DNA of 64,000 nucleotides from Combretum micranthum (GCA_024138025.1 JAMXBD010002731.1:1-64000), one strand, 5' to 3'; shown: positions 1-12,581, counted from the first letter of the stretch. A program made the numbers and translations. Notes: a model not told the origin generated them from the letters alone.

Positions 1-140
1 ATGATACATAGTTTTAGGTCTTCAACTAGTGGTAGTATAACATAGCAATGCTGATGTCTTGCTAGATCGGAATTTTTACTATTAAGAGTATACTTACATG
101 CTATTCCCTTTTGTAACAATCTCTCAAGAGTTTATTAGTA

Positions 141-371
141 GGGATAATTTCACAATGCTATCTCAATTTAACAAAATATATAATAATATTTAAACTTTAA
201 AATTAATCAATTTAATAACTGAATAAACTTGATGAGGCATTGACGTACACAAAAAGTTCTTTTAGACTATTATTAAATTTTAAAGTTTATGCACTGAATT
301 GATCAATTTTAAAATTCAAGTACTTAATTATATTTTTATTAAAATTTATGCATCATTCATGACATTAACCC
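141..371. mobile_element. Mutator-like MITE, copy 1 of 4
   Basis: A 231 bp AT-rich fold-back sequence. The left end reads GGGATAATTTCAC and the right end, on the other strand, reads GGGTTAATGTCATGAATG, so the termini are imperfect inverted repeats. The arms repeat the theme of a TTAATCAATTT or TTGATCAATTT core within AAACTTTAAAATT-like sequence. The flanks TTATTAGTA (132-140) and TTATTGTTA (372-380) match at 7 of 9 positions, which fits the 9 bp target duplication of Mutator-like elements. It has no coding capacity. The same family recurs at 9225, 41901 and 42296. Confidence 0.6.
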
Positions 372-472
372 TTATTGTTACTAGTGGACATTAATAGAAA
401 TAATACTAAAAGATGATAGTTGTCATTAAATGTATTCGTGATTAACTCTTGTATAAATAAAATGTAAATAAA

Positions 473-735
473 GAGTCTGTTTGGATGGTCTGGTTTTCAT
501 TTGTATATGTATCTGTAGCTGTATTTCATCTGTATTTGTCTGTTTGATCTTTTTATGAGTAAAATTATCTGTTTTTCATCTATATCTTATTTGTGTATGG
601 TCTATTTATTGCCAAACAAACCAAAAAGTGATAAACCGTTATTCTAATATATGTATGCATGTATATATGAATGAAAGAAAGGATTAGTTTCCTCATTGGC
701 ATCTTTTATACAGGTTACAACCAACAAACAGACCC
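473..735. mobile_element. possible hAT-type non-autonomous element
   Basis: The left end GAGTCTGTTTGG and the right end CCAACAAACAGACCC are near-perfect terminal inverted repeats (GGGTCTGTTTG type). The interior is rich in TTTGTAT/ATCTGTA motifs. The element at 61531-61756 has the same right terminus (ACAAACAGACCC). The flanking 8-mers do not match well, so the boundaries are less certain than for that copy. No coding sequence. Confidence 0.35.
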
Positions 736-807
736 AAAAAATGATATATGAATTTATAAAAGAAAACATTAGTTTCCTCATTCCCATCTTTTATACCGGT
801 TACAACC
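682..807. repeat. two-copy tandem duplication, period about 84 bp
   Basis: A 42 bp stretch beginning ATTAGTTTCCTCATT and ending GGTTACAACCA occurs at about 682-723 and again at 766-807 with about five differences by eye. The first copy overlaps the right end of the hAT-like element, so the duplication may have happened with or after that insertion. Confidence 0.6.
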
Positions 808-1229
808 ACTTACCACTAAAAACTAAAAAATACTAGGCCATACAACTTCTTTCACAGCTGCAAACAAATATATGATAAATTGGGTAGAAAAACAGTTAAA
901 TAAACACATCTTTTCCATAACTGGAAGCATGCGTCAATCTATTGCAATCACATAAACACATGCTCCTATTGTAATGCGGAAAAGCAAAACCAATTTAGAG
1001 CAAAGAGCACTGTTAACCTTCCTAGTTAATTTTGTACGATGTTATGAGAATTCCTAGCTAGCAGAACAGGAAACCTCGGCTTTCACTAAGTACACAAGCA
1101 GGCAAAAACAGCAGATACAAAAGCAAAATTCAAATAAGTAGTAATTCTACGACTAATCCATTGATTGTGCTCAAACAGAAAAACTTTCTTCTATAATGTA
1201 CTCCCGATTTCACAAATGCGAATTACATT

Positions 1230-2255
1230 TTAGGCAATTCCATATGGACTAGAAAGCTTACTATTTTTAGACCACAGCCAGATTTTAGAAACAGAGAAAC
1301 TCTCACCCCTAGACCTGCCACTAATCTTCTTTCCTTCATCATCTCCAGCACCCGAACAAGCCGGGTGCTGTCCTCGTGGTTTACCAATCTTCAATCCATT
1401 ACCATTACCATCATCACCACCACCACCAGACCCTGCGGCATTGTTTGACAATGCCACTTGCAAATCAAAATTTCCCACTACATATTGATATGACCCCATT
1501 GAGTAACATCTCCTAGCATCCAAATTACAACTACTACCCTCTCCTTCTCTTATCTCCTCGCCCTCGTTTCCTGCGTCTAAGCTTCGAAACTTCCCTAGCC
1601 GGACTGAGAACACGACCCTTTCACCCTCGGTGTCTCCCATTATGACCGACTTCGTAGGAAGACCATGTTCCACATCTCCAAGGAATGAATTGTCAAAGCT
1701 AAGGATTGGTTTCTCAACCGAAAACCCCGGATTCACCAACGTCCCTCTGCAGAGTGGACATGTTGAATTCGAAAGCAGCCATGTATCAATACAATGAATA
1801 TGAAAAGCATGGCCACATAGCGGAAGCAGCCTCAGCTTGTCCCGGTCCAAAAATTCAGATAAGCACACTGCACAATCAAATGGCTCTTTCAGTCCTATGA
1901 TGTCTTTGTAGTAAAAAACAGGCAATGCATCAATGAAAGCTTGGTCTAAACCCGAATCATGTAACCGAAACAGCTGCTGCAGCTGCCTTTGAAGAGCATG
2001 AGAACCGGAATTATCCGCAAACCTATCGGATTGATAGATTGATGAAGAGGGTCTCTTCATGAGATATCTGATAAGCAGATGGAGTAATCCAGAGATGAAA
2101 AATATTGCAGCTAAAATCACTATGATAAGAAGGACTGCAGGGCTGATTCTACTAGAGGATGAGGGTTGTGAAACTTGTTTGTCATAGTATAAGATAGGCG
2201 GTGGATATACCAGGACTTCATTGCTTTGGTCTCTCTTGAACTCAACTAAGGACAT
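1230..2255 (-). CDS. ATL46: RING-H2 finger E3 ubiquitin-protein ligase, ATL46/ATL13 type
   Basis: An intronless 341-residue ORF, as usual for the ATL family of membrane-anchored E3 ligases that take ubiquitin from an E2 to substrates. In order: a short N-terminal tail with PPP, one membrane segment at about residues 39-66, the ATL signature GLD at 102-104, and a RING-H2 finger with all eight ligands (C128, C131, C147, H149, H152, C155, C166, C169; spacing C-x2-C-x15-C-x1-H-x2-H-x2-C-x10-C-x2-C). The C-terminal half is Ser/Gly-rich and keeps the blocks LDARRCYSMGSYQYV and GESFSVSKIWLW, which I recognise from the ATL46/ATL13/ATL47 group. The frame is open 17 codons further upstream, but only to a GTG, so the ATG at 2255 is the start. 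The tail after KIWLW is only a dozen residues, shorter than I remember for ATL46. Substrate unknown. TATA-like sequences lie at 2307-2314 and 2704-2710; neither is proven. The exact paralogue within the group is uncertain. Confidence 0.93.
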   Translation of the reverse strand: MSLVEFKRDQSNEVLVYPPPILYYDKQVSQPSSSSRISPAVLLIIVILAAIFFISGLLHLLIRYLMKRPSSSIYQSDRFADNSGSHALQRQLQQLFRLHDSGLDQAFIDALPVFYYKDIIGLKEPFDCAVCLSEFLDRDKLRLLPLCGHAFHIHCIDTWLLSNSTCPLCRGTLVNPGFSVEKPILSFDNSFLGDVEHGLPTKSVIMGDTEGERVVFSVRLGKFRSLDAGNEGEEIREGEGSSCNLDARRCYSMGSYQYVVGNFDLQVALSNNAAGSGGGGDDGNGNGLKIGKPRGQHPACSGAGDDEGKKISGRSRGESFSVSKIWLWSKNSKLSSPYGIA

Positions 2256-3542
2256 TTTCTTAGGAAATAAGAATTCTAGGAAGACAAACACACTAACCTT
2301 AACCACATATATATGTCATTAGGAACAATTTAGAGAAATTTTTTTCACTTTTGTTTATGTAATAGGTTTCGTGGTATACAAAAACGAGAAAATTCAAACA
2401 TTTTTATGGCTAGAATTGCGGGGGTTTTGACATAACGCAGAAGCTATTTCAAATGCAAAGGTCATGAAGGAGTTGGGATTTAGGAAAAATAAGGAAGAAA
2501 AAAGATTGGATCTTACTTACTACGCAATAATGAAAGATTAAACATGGGAGGCATGAGAGGAAGCTCTTGAAGAAAGGACCATTTGTCCATGGTTAGTTGA
2601 TGATTTGTGGGCCTCGCTTTGAATTTCTTTTGCACCACAAGGTTGTGCTAGGAGAGGATTTTTCCTTTGGTTTTTATTTTTTTTTTTCTCTTTTGGGGTT
2701 TTATTATATACACGAAATAGAAAGTGGGTTGATAAAACAAAAGGGATGAGAAGAAATTGGAAGTGGCTTTTTATGATTTGGTCTGTAATGTGTGAACCTA
2801 CTCATTTCTTGGATGAAGGGTTATAATAAATTAAGAAACCACTTAGGAAAAGTTGTTCAAACACAAGCAAATTGGTGGAGATTGGCAAATTTTCATAGGT
2901 CTCACAATTGCACAATAGAAACAGGATTAAATATCGGATTAATAGGGCAAAATGAGGATGGATGACATTATAAGTATTATACAATCATGTTACTTTTATG
3001 TGACTAACATAATATATGCATGATATTTGATTCATTGAAATGGAATAAGATCGAAAAAATAGCAATTCTCTTATTTTTTTTTAATTTAGATAATTTAGCA
3101 ATTCCTTTAGTGAAGGAAGAACTAAGAATTCCTTATTTAGTTCACACTACATGGTAGAATTTTTTACAAATTAATGCTTTATTTGCACTATTTTCAATAA
3201 CACTATCTCTTTTTATACTATTAAAATCTTCCATCTTTTATTTGAACTTGAGAAAAAAAAAATCATTTATAAAATGTAATGTGTTAAGGTAATTAATTTT
3301 GGCAATGCTTAATTGATGGTTATTCATTTATTAAAAGTTGCTTTATTTGCCGAGTAGCAATTGAGACAAGGAGGAAATGGAAATTATGGAGTTACGTTTA
3401 ACTAGCATTTGGTTGCAATAACTTATAGAATAATAAAAATTAAATAATACCATACAAGAATATTTAATAGAAAGATTCACTTGTATCATGTTTATATACA
3501 CAATATTAAACAAGTGTTTTTGTTTAATATGCACAATATTAT
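2256..3542. other. upstream flank of the ATL gene, no further gene seen
   Basis: AT-rich sequence containing the 5' untranslated and promoter region of the minus-strand ATL gene. Two candidate minus-strand TATA boxes are visible: TATATAT at 2307-2314, about 55 bp before the ATG, and TATATAA at 2704-2710, about 450 bp before it. The first would give a very short leader, the second a long one, possibly with an intron. No ORF here resembles a protein family. Confidence 0.4.
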
Positions 3543-4408
3543 TCTTCAAATTTGTCTAATACTCTTATGACATATTGTTCTATACTAAAGCCCATGATAA
3601 CAACCAAACAGGGGATTAAGATTTTTGTCCAATCAAGTCCTATGAATTTATGAAAACCAAATGCCCTCTTAAGAATAAATGTAATCCAATAATTGCATAT
3701 GTTCTTTTTAACTGCACTTATAAGTTAATCAAATTACGTTAAATAATATAACGTTTGACTTTTTTTTATTTGTTTTTTAGCCATTTAGTGTTACTGAATG
3801 AGGAATTGAAACACATCCATCTCATTAAAAGACTAGTATTCATACCATAATTAGGTTATGAGAGTTTTAATATATTAAGCTTGAGTTTGAATAAGATTAT
3901 TTTGGCTCCACTAATTTGAATCCAATATGCTTCTTATGATTTAAATTCAAAGTTAAAACTTACACCTTTTAAGAAAGATAGATACATATTTAAGCTCGAC
4001 TCAACTTCAATTTGGCTCATTACCTTAGTGAGAAAGTCTAGCTAAATAAGTTATTTGTGGTATTTGATTGTAAGAACTAGATCTCAGGATACAATAAATT
4101 CTAGGTAGCACAATTTCGCCTATAAAGCATTTTGTATGGACGATACTAGATATTGATTTTATATTGTCTATTATTTTATATACACAAGTATAATACAAAA
4201 ATATTATAAAAAGATTTATGTTGTTTAGTAAAAAGAGTATTTCTCCCATTCCCCACATGATACTATTCTTTTTTTTTTTTTTAAGTTATTCCAATACTCT
4301 TAAAGTGTATTGTCTAATACCAAAGCTCATGAGAACAACCAAATAAGGAACTGTGATTCTTGTCTAGTCTAGTTCCATAAATTTATATGAACCAAATGCC
4401 CCTTAACT
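3543..4408. repeat. pair of dispersed direct repeats of about 115-130 bp
   Basis: The segment at about 3543-3672 (containing CAACCAAACAGGG and ending in ACCAAATGCCC) recurs in the same orientation at about 4280-4408 with roughly 20 percent differences. The spacing between matching points is about 735 bp. The repeats carry no ORF. They may be two copies of a small unclassified transposon or the ends of a larger one. Confidence 0.5.
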
Positions 4409-4440
4409 AGTTTGAGCATTAATCAACTTTTTTTATTGTA

Positions 4441-4441
<1 letters not shown>

Positions 4442-4475
<34 letters not shown>
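4442..4475. repeat. (AAC)n microsatellite
   Basis: About eleven AAC/CAA units, followed by three AAT units. Confidence 0.95.
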
Positions 4476-4477
<2 letters not shown>

Positions 4478-5038
4478 AATAATATGATGCTAAGTTTGAA
4501 TTAACTTAAAAATGGCTTGATACATTTTCACCACTTTTGCCATTTAATGCATGAACTCTCAATTAACAAGTAAGAGGAATGTTAGATAATAAATATAAAA
4601 TTATAATAGATTTATAAACTTAATTTTTAGTTAGATGAAGCCAAGTTTCTAATGATGTTGTAATAGAAGATCGTGAGTTCAATGTATGACATTGTTAATT
4701 CAAGATTCAACCACATTTAGTTATTTTTAAGTTTTAGGCCTTGGTCGGTATTACAGCTCTAATTTAAATCGGTAATGAAGTATCAACATAAAAACAAGAT
4801 TGCAACTACGACTTAAAATGTTAAGATTTGATGATGATTGTAAATCCATAATCCTATCAAAATAGAAGATCATAAATTTGAATTTATACACACCCAACCT
4901 GATAGCTTTACTCAAAAACTGATCAAATCAAATTAATATTGAATTGATACAGAATCGATATTGATTTGATACAAATAAAAATGTAAAAATTCATATAAGA
5001 TGTGATTAATTAATGTCACTTAGGCTTGTCTCTGGATG

Positions 5039-5498
5039 TACCAAAATAGACATCACCACAGGGCGGTTTCGAACCGCGAACCACCGTGAATGGTCCCGGT
5101 AGTTCTGTACCAGAGAATTGCCTCATCGGGGATAGTTATGAACTGCCGAAAGACCCATCGGTTCTTAGCGGTTCCTCCACGCGGAACCGGCGGTTCCACC
5201 TGTTCCGACCGTCATAAAAAAAAAAAAAAACACACGCACACACACAGAACATGGAATGATTTTGGAATGATTTTGGTGTTGGGGGGAGGGGGAAGGAGGG
5301 GATGGGGTGGGGGTCGGGTCTGTTTTATTAAAAAAAAAAAAAACTTGATTCATGGTTCATGGTTCACGTGGGATCGGAACCAGAACCATCAGAACCAACG
5401 GTTTCGTGGAACCGTGAACCGCCTCTGCTTTGGCGGTTTCGATTCCGGTTCGGGTCCAGAACCGACCCGAACCGTACCAATGGCTATACCAAAAGACA
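5039..5498. repeat. GC-rich GGTTC/GAACC-rich block, probable non-autonomous transposon
   Basis: This block is far richer in GC than its surroundings and carries many GGTTC, GGAACCG and CGGTTTCG words in both orientations, for example GGCGGTTTCGAACCGCG near 5062 and GAACCGTGAACCGCC near 5410. It is flanked by near-identical TACCAAAA..GACAT words (5039-5053 and 5486-5498). A long A run, a CACACA stretch and a G-rich stretch (5279-5315) sit in the middle. Such subterminal motif clusters are typical of hAT-like elements. The ORFs crossing it are low-complexity and not credible genes. Confidence 0.4.
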
Positions 5499-5499
5499 T

Positions 5500-7171
5500 T
5501 TAAAAAAAAAAAATTCATACTATACTTAACAAGTGTTATGAGCCATTCGGAAAAAGAAAAAGTCCTTGGTCAGACTACGAATCCTAGTGCCTCATATGTT
5601 TCCTAGCAACATTCAATAAGCAGTTGAATTATATTAAACTAACGCCAAAGACATTGGCTTTTAGAACATTTAATTTTGTCCCCCATATTGGGCTTTGAAG
5701 ATATAATTAAAGAAAGTTGAATATGAAAATAGACCTAGACCCAGAGCATAAGGATTTGAATAATGATTAAAGTTCCACCATTACACAGAACTTGATTGTC
5801 CACAATTGTTGCTTGTGACTCCTTTATTTATGAACAGTTAGGGCAATGTTGCAATTATAATGATGATTCATGCGGCTCTTATTGCCCGCTAGTCAAAGGT
5901 GTACCATCAATCTAGGCATGTACTATAACTAACCATCAATATTTGTCAAATATTTGAAAATTTTATTTTGTCCAACATCAAATCCACCAGATCCTGACAT
6001 TACACTGGACTTTTTAAGAAGGGAAAAAGAAAAAGAAAAAGAAAAAGAAAAAAAGTTGTGATGATACTCCTATATGTGATTAGTTCTATCCTTTTATAAC
6101 TTTATTGAAACTATGCTTATTAAGCTTAAACTCTCTTATTTTTTTCCTCATTATAAGTAGGAGGGATATTTGAGCATACTCTATTCTACTTGGAAGGTCA
6201 TTGTTGATGCCATTAAAATATGAGATCAGCTTATTAGTTTGAATTAAGATCAAACAAGACCTGAGTATTATGAAATTTATACCAAGTGTGGATTTTAATA
6301 TAAATACAATACATAAATTTAGTTAACAAATATAAAATATTTTAAATATCTAGCATAAATGAATCTTACTTGAACTGTATTTAAACTTACATTATAACAC
6401 TCTAAGTTGAGTTTAAATATAATTTAAACTGGATCAAGCTTGAACTTCAAATATTTCAATTAAGCTTAATACTATTCAATTTGATTTGATTCGATTATAC
6501 TTTAACATCAAAAGGTAATAAATTTATCTTTTTAGCATTTTCTCTTCTCATCTTTTTAGCTTTTTTAACAGTGCTAATTTTTGCTTCTAGGAATGATTAA
6601 TGTGATTTTTTTTTATTACTATTAGCATTGACTTGTGTTTAAGAGTCAAAGAAGTAAATGATACATGAGACAGGAATGATGGTTATTTATAAATCAACTT
6701 TTCTAAACAAGCAAAGCAGGACATAGCTAAGTGGCTAAAGGGTCAGAGAAATTATTAAGGCTAGTCCCTTTCTTGAATCAGGGCATCAAAACAATCAGAT
6801 ATGATGACAGAAGTGAAAATCTAAAAGATGAAACAAAACAAATGAGAGAGAACCTGATAATGGGTCACATGAGCTTCTTTACCTTGCACGCATGGCATCT
6901 AATTTCATTTTCTCATTGATCATTGTGCCAAGTCCAGCAGGTAATCATGGCAAACCATACGTAAAATACGGTGTGGTTGTCAATTCCTTTATTTGTTTTC
7001 ATTTAAATTTGTATCTTTATATTAAATATTTATTGAATTTTATAAATTATATTACAAAGGGATAATGGTAGATTTAGTATATTAGGCTCTGAAAATTAAT
7101 TTTTTAAGGAAAAAATTTTCTTTTATGAAAAAGTTTTTTTTTTGGAAAAGTAGTATTTTTTTAGGTCGGCT
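5500..7171. other. intergenic, no gene recognised
   Basis: AT-rich sequence. A (GAAAAA)n microsatellite lies at 6019-6055. The 62-codon ORF at 6731-6919 has no recognisable motif. Nothing else is supported. Confidence 0.5.
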
Positions 7172-7179
7172 TATTTCAT

Positions 7180-8005
7180 TAGGAGTGGGCCAAAAAAAAA
7201 ACCGATTAAACCGAAAAACCAAATTAAAATCGAAAAACCAATCCGAAAAATATGGTTAACCAGTCCATCGGTTTCAGTTTAGATTTATGATTTTAATTAT
7301 TTCCTGTTTTCGATTTTGGTTTCGGTTTGTAACCATAAAAAACTGAGAGTTAACAGTTAATCGATATATATATATATAAATATATAATATTATATATAAT
7401 TAATTATTTTTAAAATATAAAAGACTAAAGAGTTGAAACCTAATATAATATTATTAAGCATTGTTTTTGGTCTAAACTACTTCAACTACTTGTGTTTTAT
7501 GATATTATAGTCCTATCTATATGGACAAAGTTTTTATTTATTTATTTATTTTCTTTTAGAAGCTGTTGCGTTGTGATGGAAAAGAAGAAATAAAAAATAT
7601 GAGTATTTGATTTTTCTAGGATGAGCTTGAGAGGTTTTAAAACAATAGATATTGTTATTATTTTCAGATTGTTATTCGTATTGTTCTCCTTTTGTGCATG
7701 AACTGACATGATTTTATCTATTATAATTAAGACGAGGTTTTAATAACATGTAACTTTAAGAAACAAAATAATTTATTTTTTATAGACCAATTGAAAAGAT
7801 GGTTAACTACAACTTTTAGTTAACCATTATACTAAATGATTAAAAATCGAAAATCGAAAATATTAACCGAGAAAAATGGTTAACCATTAAGGCGATTAAC
7901 CGTTAATAATGAGTTGATTTAGGTTTGCTTATTTAAAAATCAATTATAATGATTAGGTTCAAAATATAGGACAATGGACTAGTTAATCGGTTCATACCCA
8001 TCCTA
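7180..8005. mobile_element. non-autonomous hAT-type element, 826 bp
   Basis: The termini TAGGAGTGGGC and, on the other strand, TAGGATGGGTATGAAC are the TAGGGGTGNNA-like inverted repeats of hAT elements. Subterminal regions are crowded with AACCGA/TCGGTT and GGTTAACC motifs on both strands, typical of hAT transposase binding regions. The flanking 8-mers TATTTCAT (7172-7179) and AATTTTAT (8006-8013) agree at 6 of 8 positions. No transposase ORF remains; the middle is very AT-rich with a TA run at 7363-7378. Confidence 0.6.
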
Positions 8006-8046
8006 AATTTTATGAAGATAATTTCTTGTGCTTGATTTTTTCAAAT

Positions 8047-8200
8047 ACTTAAATTATGGAAATACTAAGATAATTAGTAATAAAGCATATTCCATAATGA
8101 AAAATAAATCTATCTAAATAAAAATATTAAAAATTAATAATAAATGTTATCGATAGTGAATGATTGGAGAATAAAGCTCATCAATTGATGATAAATAACT
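8047..8200. repeat. dispersed repeat shared with 63110-63240
   Basis: A stretch containing ATAATGAAAAATAAATCTATCTAA and the run AAAAATTAATAATAAATG is alignable, with about 15 percent differences by eye, to 63110-63240 near the other end of the window in the same orientation. The following sequence ending in CAAAACAAACATGAC at about 8370 suggests the end of a small DNA transposon, but I could not define both ends. Confidence 0.45.
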
Positions 8201-9215
8201 TTATCCTTTTATAATCCGTAATTTATTTTCTTAAAATCATGTTATGAATGAGTATCTATTTTTTAAAATAAAAAAATATTTTTCAATAATTATCTTACTT
8301 TTCTTTAAACAATAGTGAAAAAATAAAAATATAGTTTTTTAAAAAAATTTTATCAAAACAAACATGACGTAATTAACCGATCTTTCGGTTATGTTTCTAA
8401 ATCACGAGATTATTAGTTTCTATACCCAGTTGAATATATATCCTATTACTGTATATTAACGCCATTCTAATTGGCTCTTTCAAGTAATAATAGGCTGTCA
8501 TATTTGACTAAACACCCTACTTTAATCACCAATGTCGCATAGGATATCAGCATGATGCAAGAATTATCAAAATATCAACTTCAAACTTTTGCATTTCTTT
8601 GGGGAAAAAATCATTTACTGTTTCGACTTTTAGGCTAATTTTCGTATCACGCAACCTCAAACAAATAAAACCTACATTAAATAATATTTGTTGTATATGA
8701 TAGCATGAGGGTCCCAATCCCATGAATTGAAACATGGGAGCTCTTTACAACATTGTTTATTTGTTTTTGTTGGTTTGCTTGCTTTTTTGACGTTTTCCCA
8801 TTGTAGTTGTCTTCAACACTTTCCTATCTGTTTTCCCTCCACAGCAATAATGTTGGATTCTCTTGAGAATGGACAAATCTGAAAGCTTCTCTGACCAAAC
8901 ACACAGCTGGGAGCACTGACCTCTAACCTCAAATGTCAAAACTCCCGGTCTGAATTTTTTTACCTCCATTCAAGCTTTATTAAATTTGTTCCTCCTCATT
9001 CATATGCTAACAGAAACTCTTACCGTACACTTTATTTGTGTTGAAGGTCCCAAGATTGGCACAAAAGTTTAAGGTACAAGTAAATAGGAAAAGTAATAGA
9101 AAAATTTCAAGCTGCAGTCATTTTTTAAAAGGAAGGTAATGCTAGTTATTTAATAGTTTAGATTTATATCTAATCATAATTATATCATTGAAATACTTAA
9201 ATATTATTTATTATA
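8201..9215. other. intergenic, no gene recognised
   Basis: AT-rich. The minus-strand ORFs at 8547-8735 and 8757-8969 have no family motifs or conserved-looking composition. Nothing else is supported. Confidence 0.45.
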
Positions 9216-9224
9216 TTCGTTTTA

Positions 9225-9529
9225 GGGTTAATATAGCGAAGGATACCTAACAAAATATATAATAGGTATTAAAACTTTAAAATGAATTAACCTAGTACTT
9301 AAATTAACTTTTCATGTACACTAATAGTACATCTGTTAAATAAGCTATACTATTATTCTATGTGACATTTTTAATCAATATGACATATATATTATTGGTG
9401 TAGATGAAAAGTTTTTTTAGGTACTAAATTAATTAATTTTAAAGTTTAAGTATTAAATTAATCAATTTCAAATTTATGTATTCAATTATACATTTTATCA
9501 AAGTTTAAGTATCATTCATGATATTTACC
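9225..9529. mobile_element. Mutator-like MITE, copy 2 of 4
   Basis: The left end GGGTTAATATAGCG and the right end (other strand) GGTAAATATCATGAATGATAC are the same terminal repeats as the copy at 141. Flanks TTCGTTTTA (9216-9224) and TTTATTTTA (9530-9538) agree at 7 of 9 positions. It carries the family's repeated TTAATCAATTT or AATTAATTTTAAAG arms and has no ORF. Confidence 0.55.
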
Positions 9530-9538
9530 TTTATTTTA

Positions 9539-10809
9539 ATGATCAAATAATTGATTAGCTAGTTTCGTTGATGAAATCGTCGAAGTTTCCAAAATAATGC
9601 TATCAAAAAGGATTAAAATGGTTAAGATAAACATACAAGATGGTTACAGATCCACAAATCAAATAGGGTTTAAAGATGTATTGATTATGAAAAAAGAAAA
9701 AAAAAAGTTCAATGCTATCAATGTGTCAAGAAACCGGTTAAGAGTTAATTACCACCATGTTCCCCTTCCATGTCATTATGTTTAATCCCTCGAGTAACCC
9801 TTCTTCAATTCCAAATAGAACTAAAATTAATAAGGATTTGGATTTTTATAAATTAATGTATGGGAGTAGTTATTATATTCTTGAAATTCCTTCTAAAATG
9901 ATTGTAATGTTATATATATATATATATATATTTATTTATAATTTCAACTATTAATGATATGTGATAGAATTTGACAGGAATAAATTAAGAAAGATCGAGA
10001 AAAAATATAAAAACAAATTTAGAGAATTCATCCAATAAAATATTTACCCAAATAGACAATATTTAAACTTAATGTAATACACTGGTAAACCTCAAATATA
10101 ATAGAATAATACAAATTCATCAACCAAGGTTATGATTTTTCAATATAAGTTCTTTCATAGTAGAACCACTCCATGTCACGTGTATTAGTATATATTGGAG
10201 GGACATAAAAATTTTTATCATAACACAATGACTGAAGTTAAATACATAATCATGATAAAAAAAAAAAAAAAACTACGCATAAACTATTTGAAAATATGTG
10301 GAAACATAAAGAAAAATGCAAAACAAAAAAATTACATTATATTATAAATGTTAGTGTAAAAATACATAGAATTTTACCAAGTATCATTAAATTGCTTCAT
10401 AAAAAGTATTGCCATTTGCATATACATCAAGTTTAATCATTATTATAGATACTTTTTATAATATCTCTAAAGTGAAAAAATAATTTCCATTGCTAAATAA
10501 TCTTAAAAGATTCAAATAGTTACCTAAAATAATAGAGTTAGGGGAAGCGCATACAAATTGAGTAGAGTATGAAGTCGCACTCGTGTCTTAGTATCTACCC
10601 TATAAGTTACATGATACCAATATTTATACTCAAAATATATCTTGTACCACTTTATACTAACCATATACCTTTACCTTGTGCCATGCACCTTGTAAAACAT
10701 ATAAGATATAGGATACTTTATCAAACTTATAACTTTTTCTTTCTTTATTAAATTTTAATTGTATAATAATGTAATATACAAATAAATGGATCATAGTGAA
10801 GGGTGGTAT
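9539..10809. other. intergenic, no gene recognised
   Basis: Very AT-rich, with a TA microsatellite at 9913-9932 and an A run at 10258-10273. Short ORFs here are low complexity. The stretch 10724-10771 reappears at the broken end of the following gypsy element (see findings). Confidence 0.5.
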
Positions 10810-12574
10810 TGTAATATATAATTGTTTAAGAGGTTAATTTTGTCATGTAATAGACGAAATTGGACTCGAGGCAAGTTTTCATAAAGAATCGGAGAGGAGG
10901 CACATGGCTTGCTCTAAGCCATCGGCCTAAGGACCCAATGCCACCAACCTTGGTTGTGAAAGCTGCCTATGTACGGCCGACTTACATTGTAAATTTTCGC
11001 CCCTTTGTTTCTAAGCCGCCATCCTTATACTAGCCTATATTTTCATGAAAAATAACTCTTTTCTTTTGTGTGTTAGTGTTTCCCAATCCTTATATATAGC
11101 CTTAGGTCTTTTGTTTATTCCTCACATCTTCACCTAAGTGTAAACCCTAGGTAAGTGGGTTCCTTTCTAGTCTTTTCATTAATCTTTTAGTATGATCTCT
11201 TTAGTAAAAGCTGTTTCTTTAATTTAAGGAATCAAGTTGGTAGAGATGACTTCATTAGAGATCAAAGCCTTAAGTTGTGATTGGCGATTTGGTCCTACAA
11301 TCAAGAAGGCATGAGATTCAAAGCTTTAAGTAAGTATGAATGCATGCAATTCTTATTATTTTAAAGATGAGATCTTTCTTAATGGTTGATTTATTGTCGA
11401 TTGAGGATTCTAGGGTTTGGAGGAATTTTGGAGAAATTTCTAATTTTATGAGTATTCCATTATCTTGTGAACAAAGAAGACAGGTGTGTGAATCTGATGT
11501 TAAGTATTATGATTTAGATTGTGGATCATAGGATTAGGGTTTAATTATGAATATTAAATCAAATTTTGATTTGATATATGTTCATGATCAGGATTCTGGC
11601 GAAATTAAGATATATAACATTTTAAAGACGATTTGTTGATATTGGAGTTTTTGGAAACGTATCAGGTATGACCTTACTTTGTTTGTTATATGTGCTCGTA
11701 GGGTTAGAACAATAAATTGACTTAATTTTATCCGACTTATAATTATAAAGTTTGCTACTTGTGCTTGGCTTTGATTAGTAAAGACTACGAAGAGTGTGAT
11801 ACTAATGATGTGCCTGTGTACCGAGTGGACTCGTACATAGAAATGATTCTATTAGATTAGGAGTTGTGCTAGCTTAATTGTGATATGTAACGATATGTGG
11901 AGAGTATCCAACATCAATATATGTATATAAAGTATTTTATATAAAGGCTTGGTTTATCAGAGTCATGAGCTCGTCCGAGTTTAGGAGTAGATGCATATGA
12001 TTCTAAATTGTGCTGTTTGCTTGACTAATCAAAGATAATAACCTGTCTTTGCTGTATTAGTTTTAGGATTGTATGTGAATTTTATGTTGCATGTTCATGC
12101 ATATTTGTTTGTAGTATGGCATATTAGGCGTTTTTACTCATTCCTTTATTTTTCAGGTACATGTGAAGATGATATTATTTATGACTTATTTGCGTATAAT
12201 CTATATGTTGATCATGAGGATGGTGATAGTGGACTTGACTATCTAGCTGAGGACCAGTAGACCTTGGACATTGGAAATAGGAAAGAGATATTGAAGACTT
12301 TATGAAGTTTTATTTTAAAATATTATAAGTTATTGAAGACTTTATGAGACTAGTTTATTAGGTTTCATTTGGCTTGATAATGTGTAATTTTGGATTTTAA
12401 GAGTTCATATTTTTCAAAGAGATTATTTTATGTGATGTTTTAAAATAACCGTGTGTGAGTTTTAGTGATTATCTTTTGGTATAATTTGTGGTTTAGTATT
12501 TCATAGCCCTAGCATGTTCTTATGAAGAGAATGACACATGGCGAGTTGTAATACCTTTAAATTAGGGCGTTATA
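10810..12574 (+). repeat. 5' LTR of the Tekay-like element
   Basis: It begins TGTAATATAT and ends AGGGCGTTATA, a decayed form of the usual GTTACA end, eight bases before the primer binding site. A TATATATA promoter core at 11092-11099 is followed by a pyrimidine-rich leader and the splice-donor-like CTAGGTAAGTG, the usual layout of these LTRs. Length about 1765 bp. ORFs at 11340-11531 and 12069-12260 lie wholly inside it and are not genes. Confidence 0.7.
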
Positions 12575-12581
12575 GCTTATA

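Noticed and set aside
2256..2306. Longer ATL protein starting 17 codons upstream of 2255
   Set aside because: The upstream extension starts with GTG, not ATG, and the protein from the ATG at 2255 begins like known ATL46-group proteins.
5090..5503. 137-codon ORF on the plus strand
   Set aside because: Composed of the GGTTC/GAACC repeats, a lysine run from poly(A) and a glycine-rich run from poly(G); no protein-like composition.
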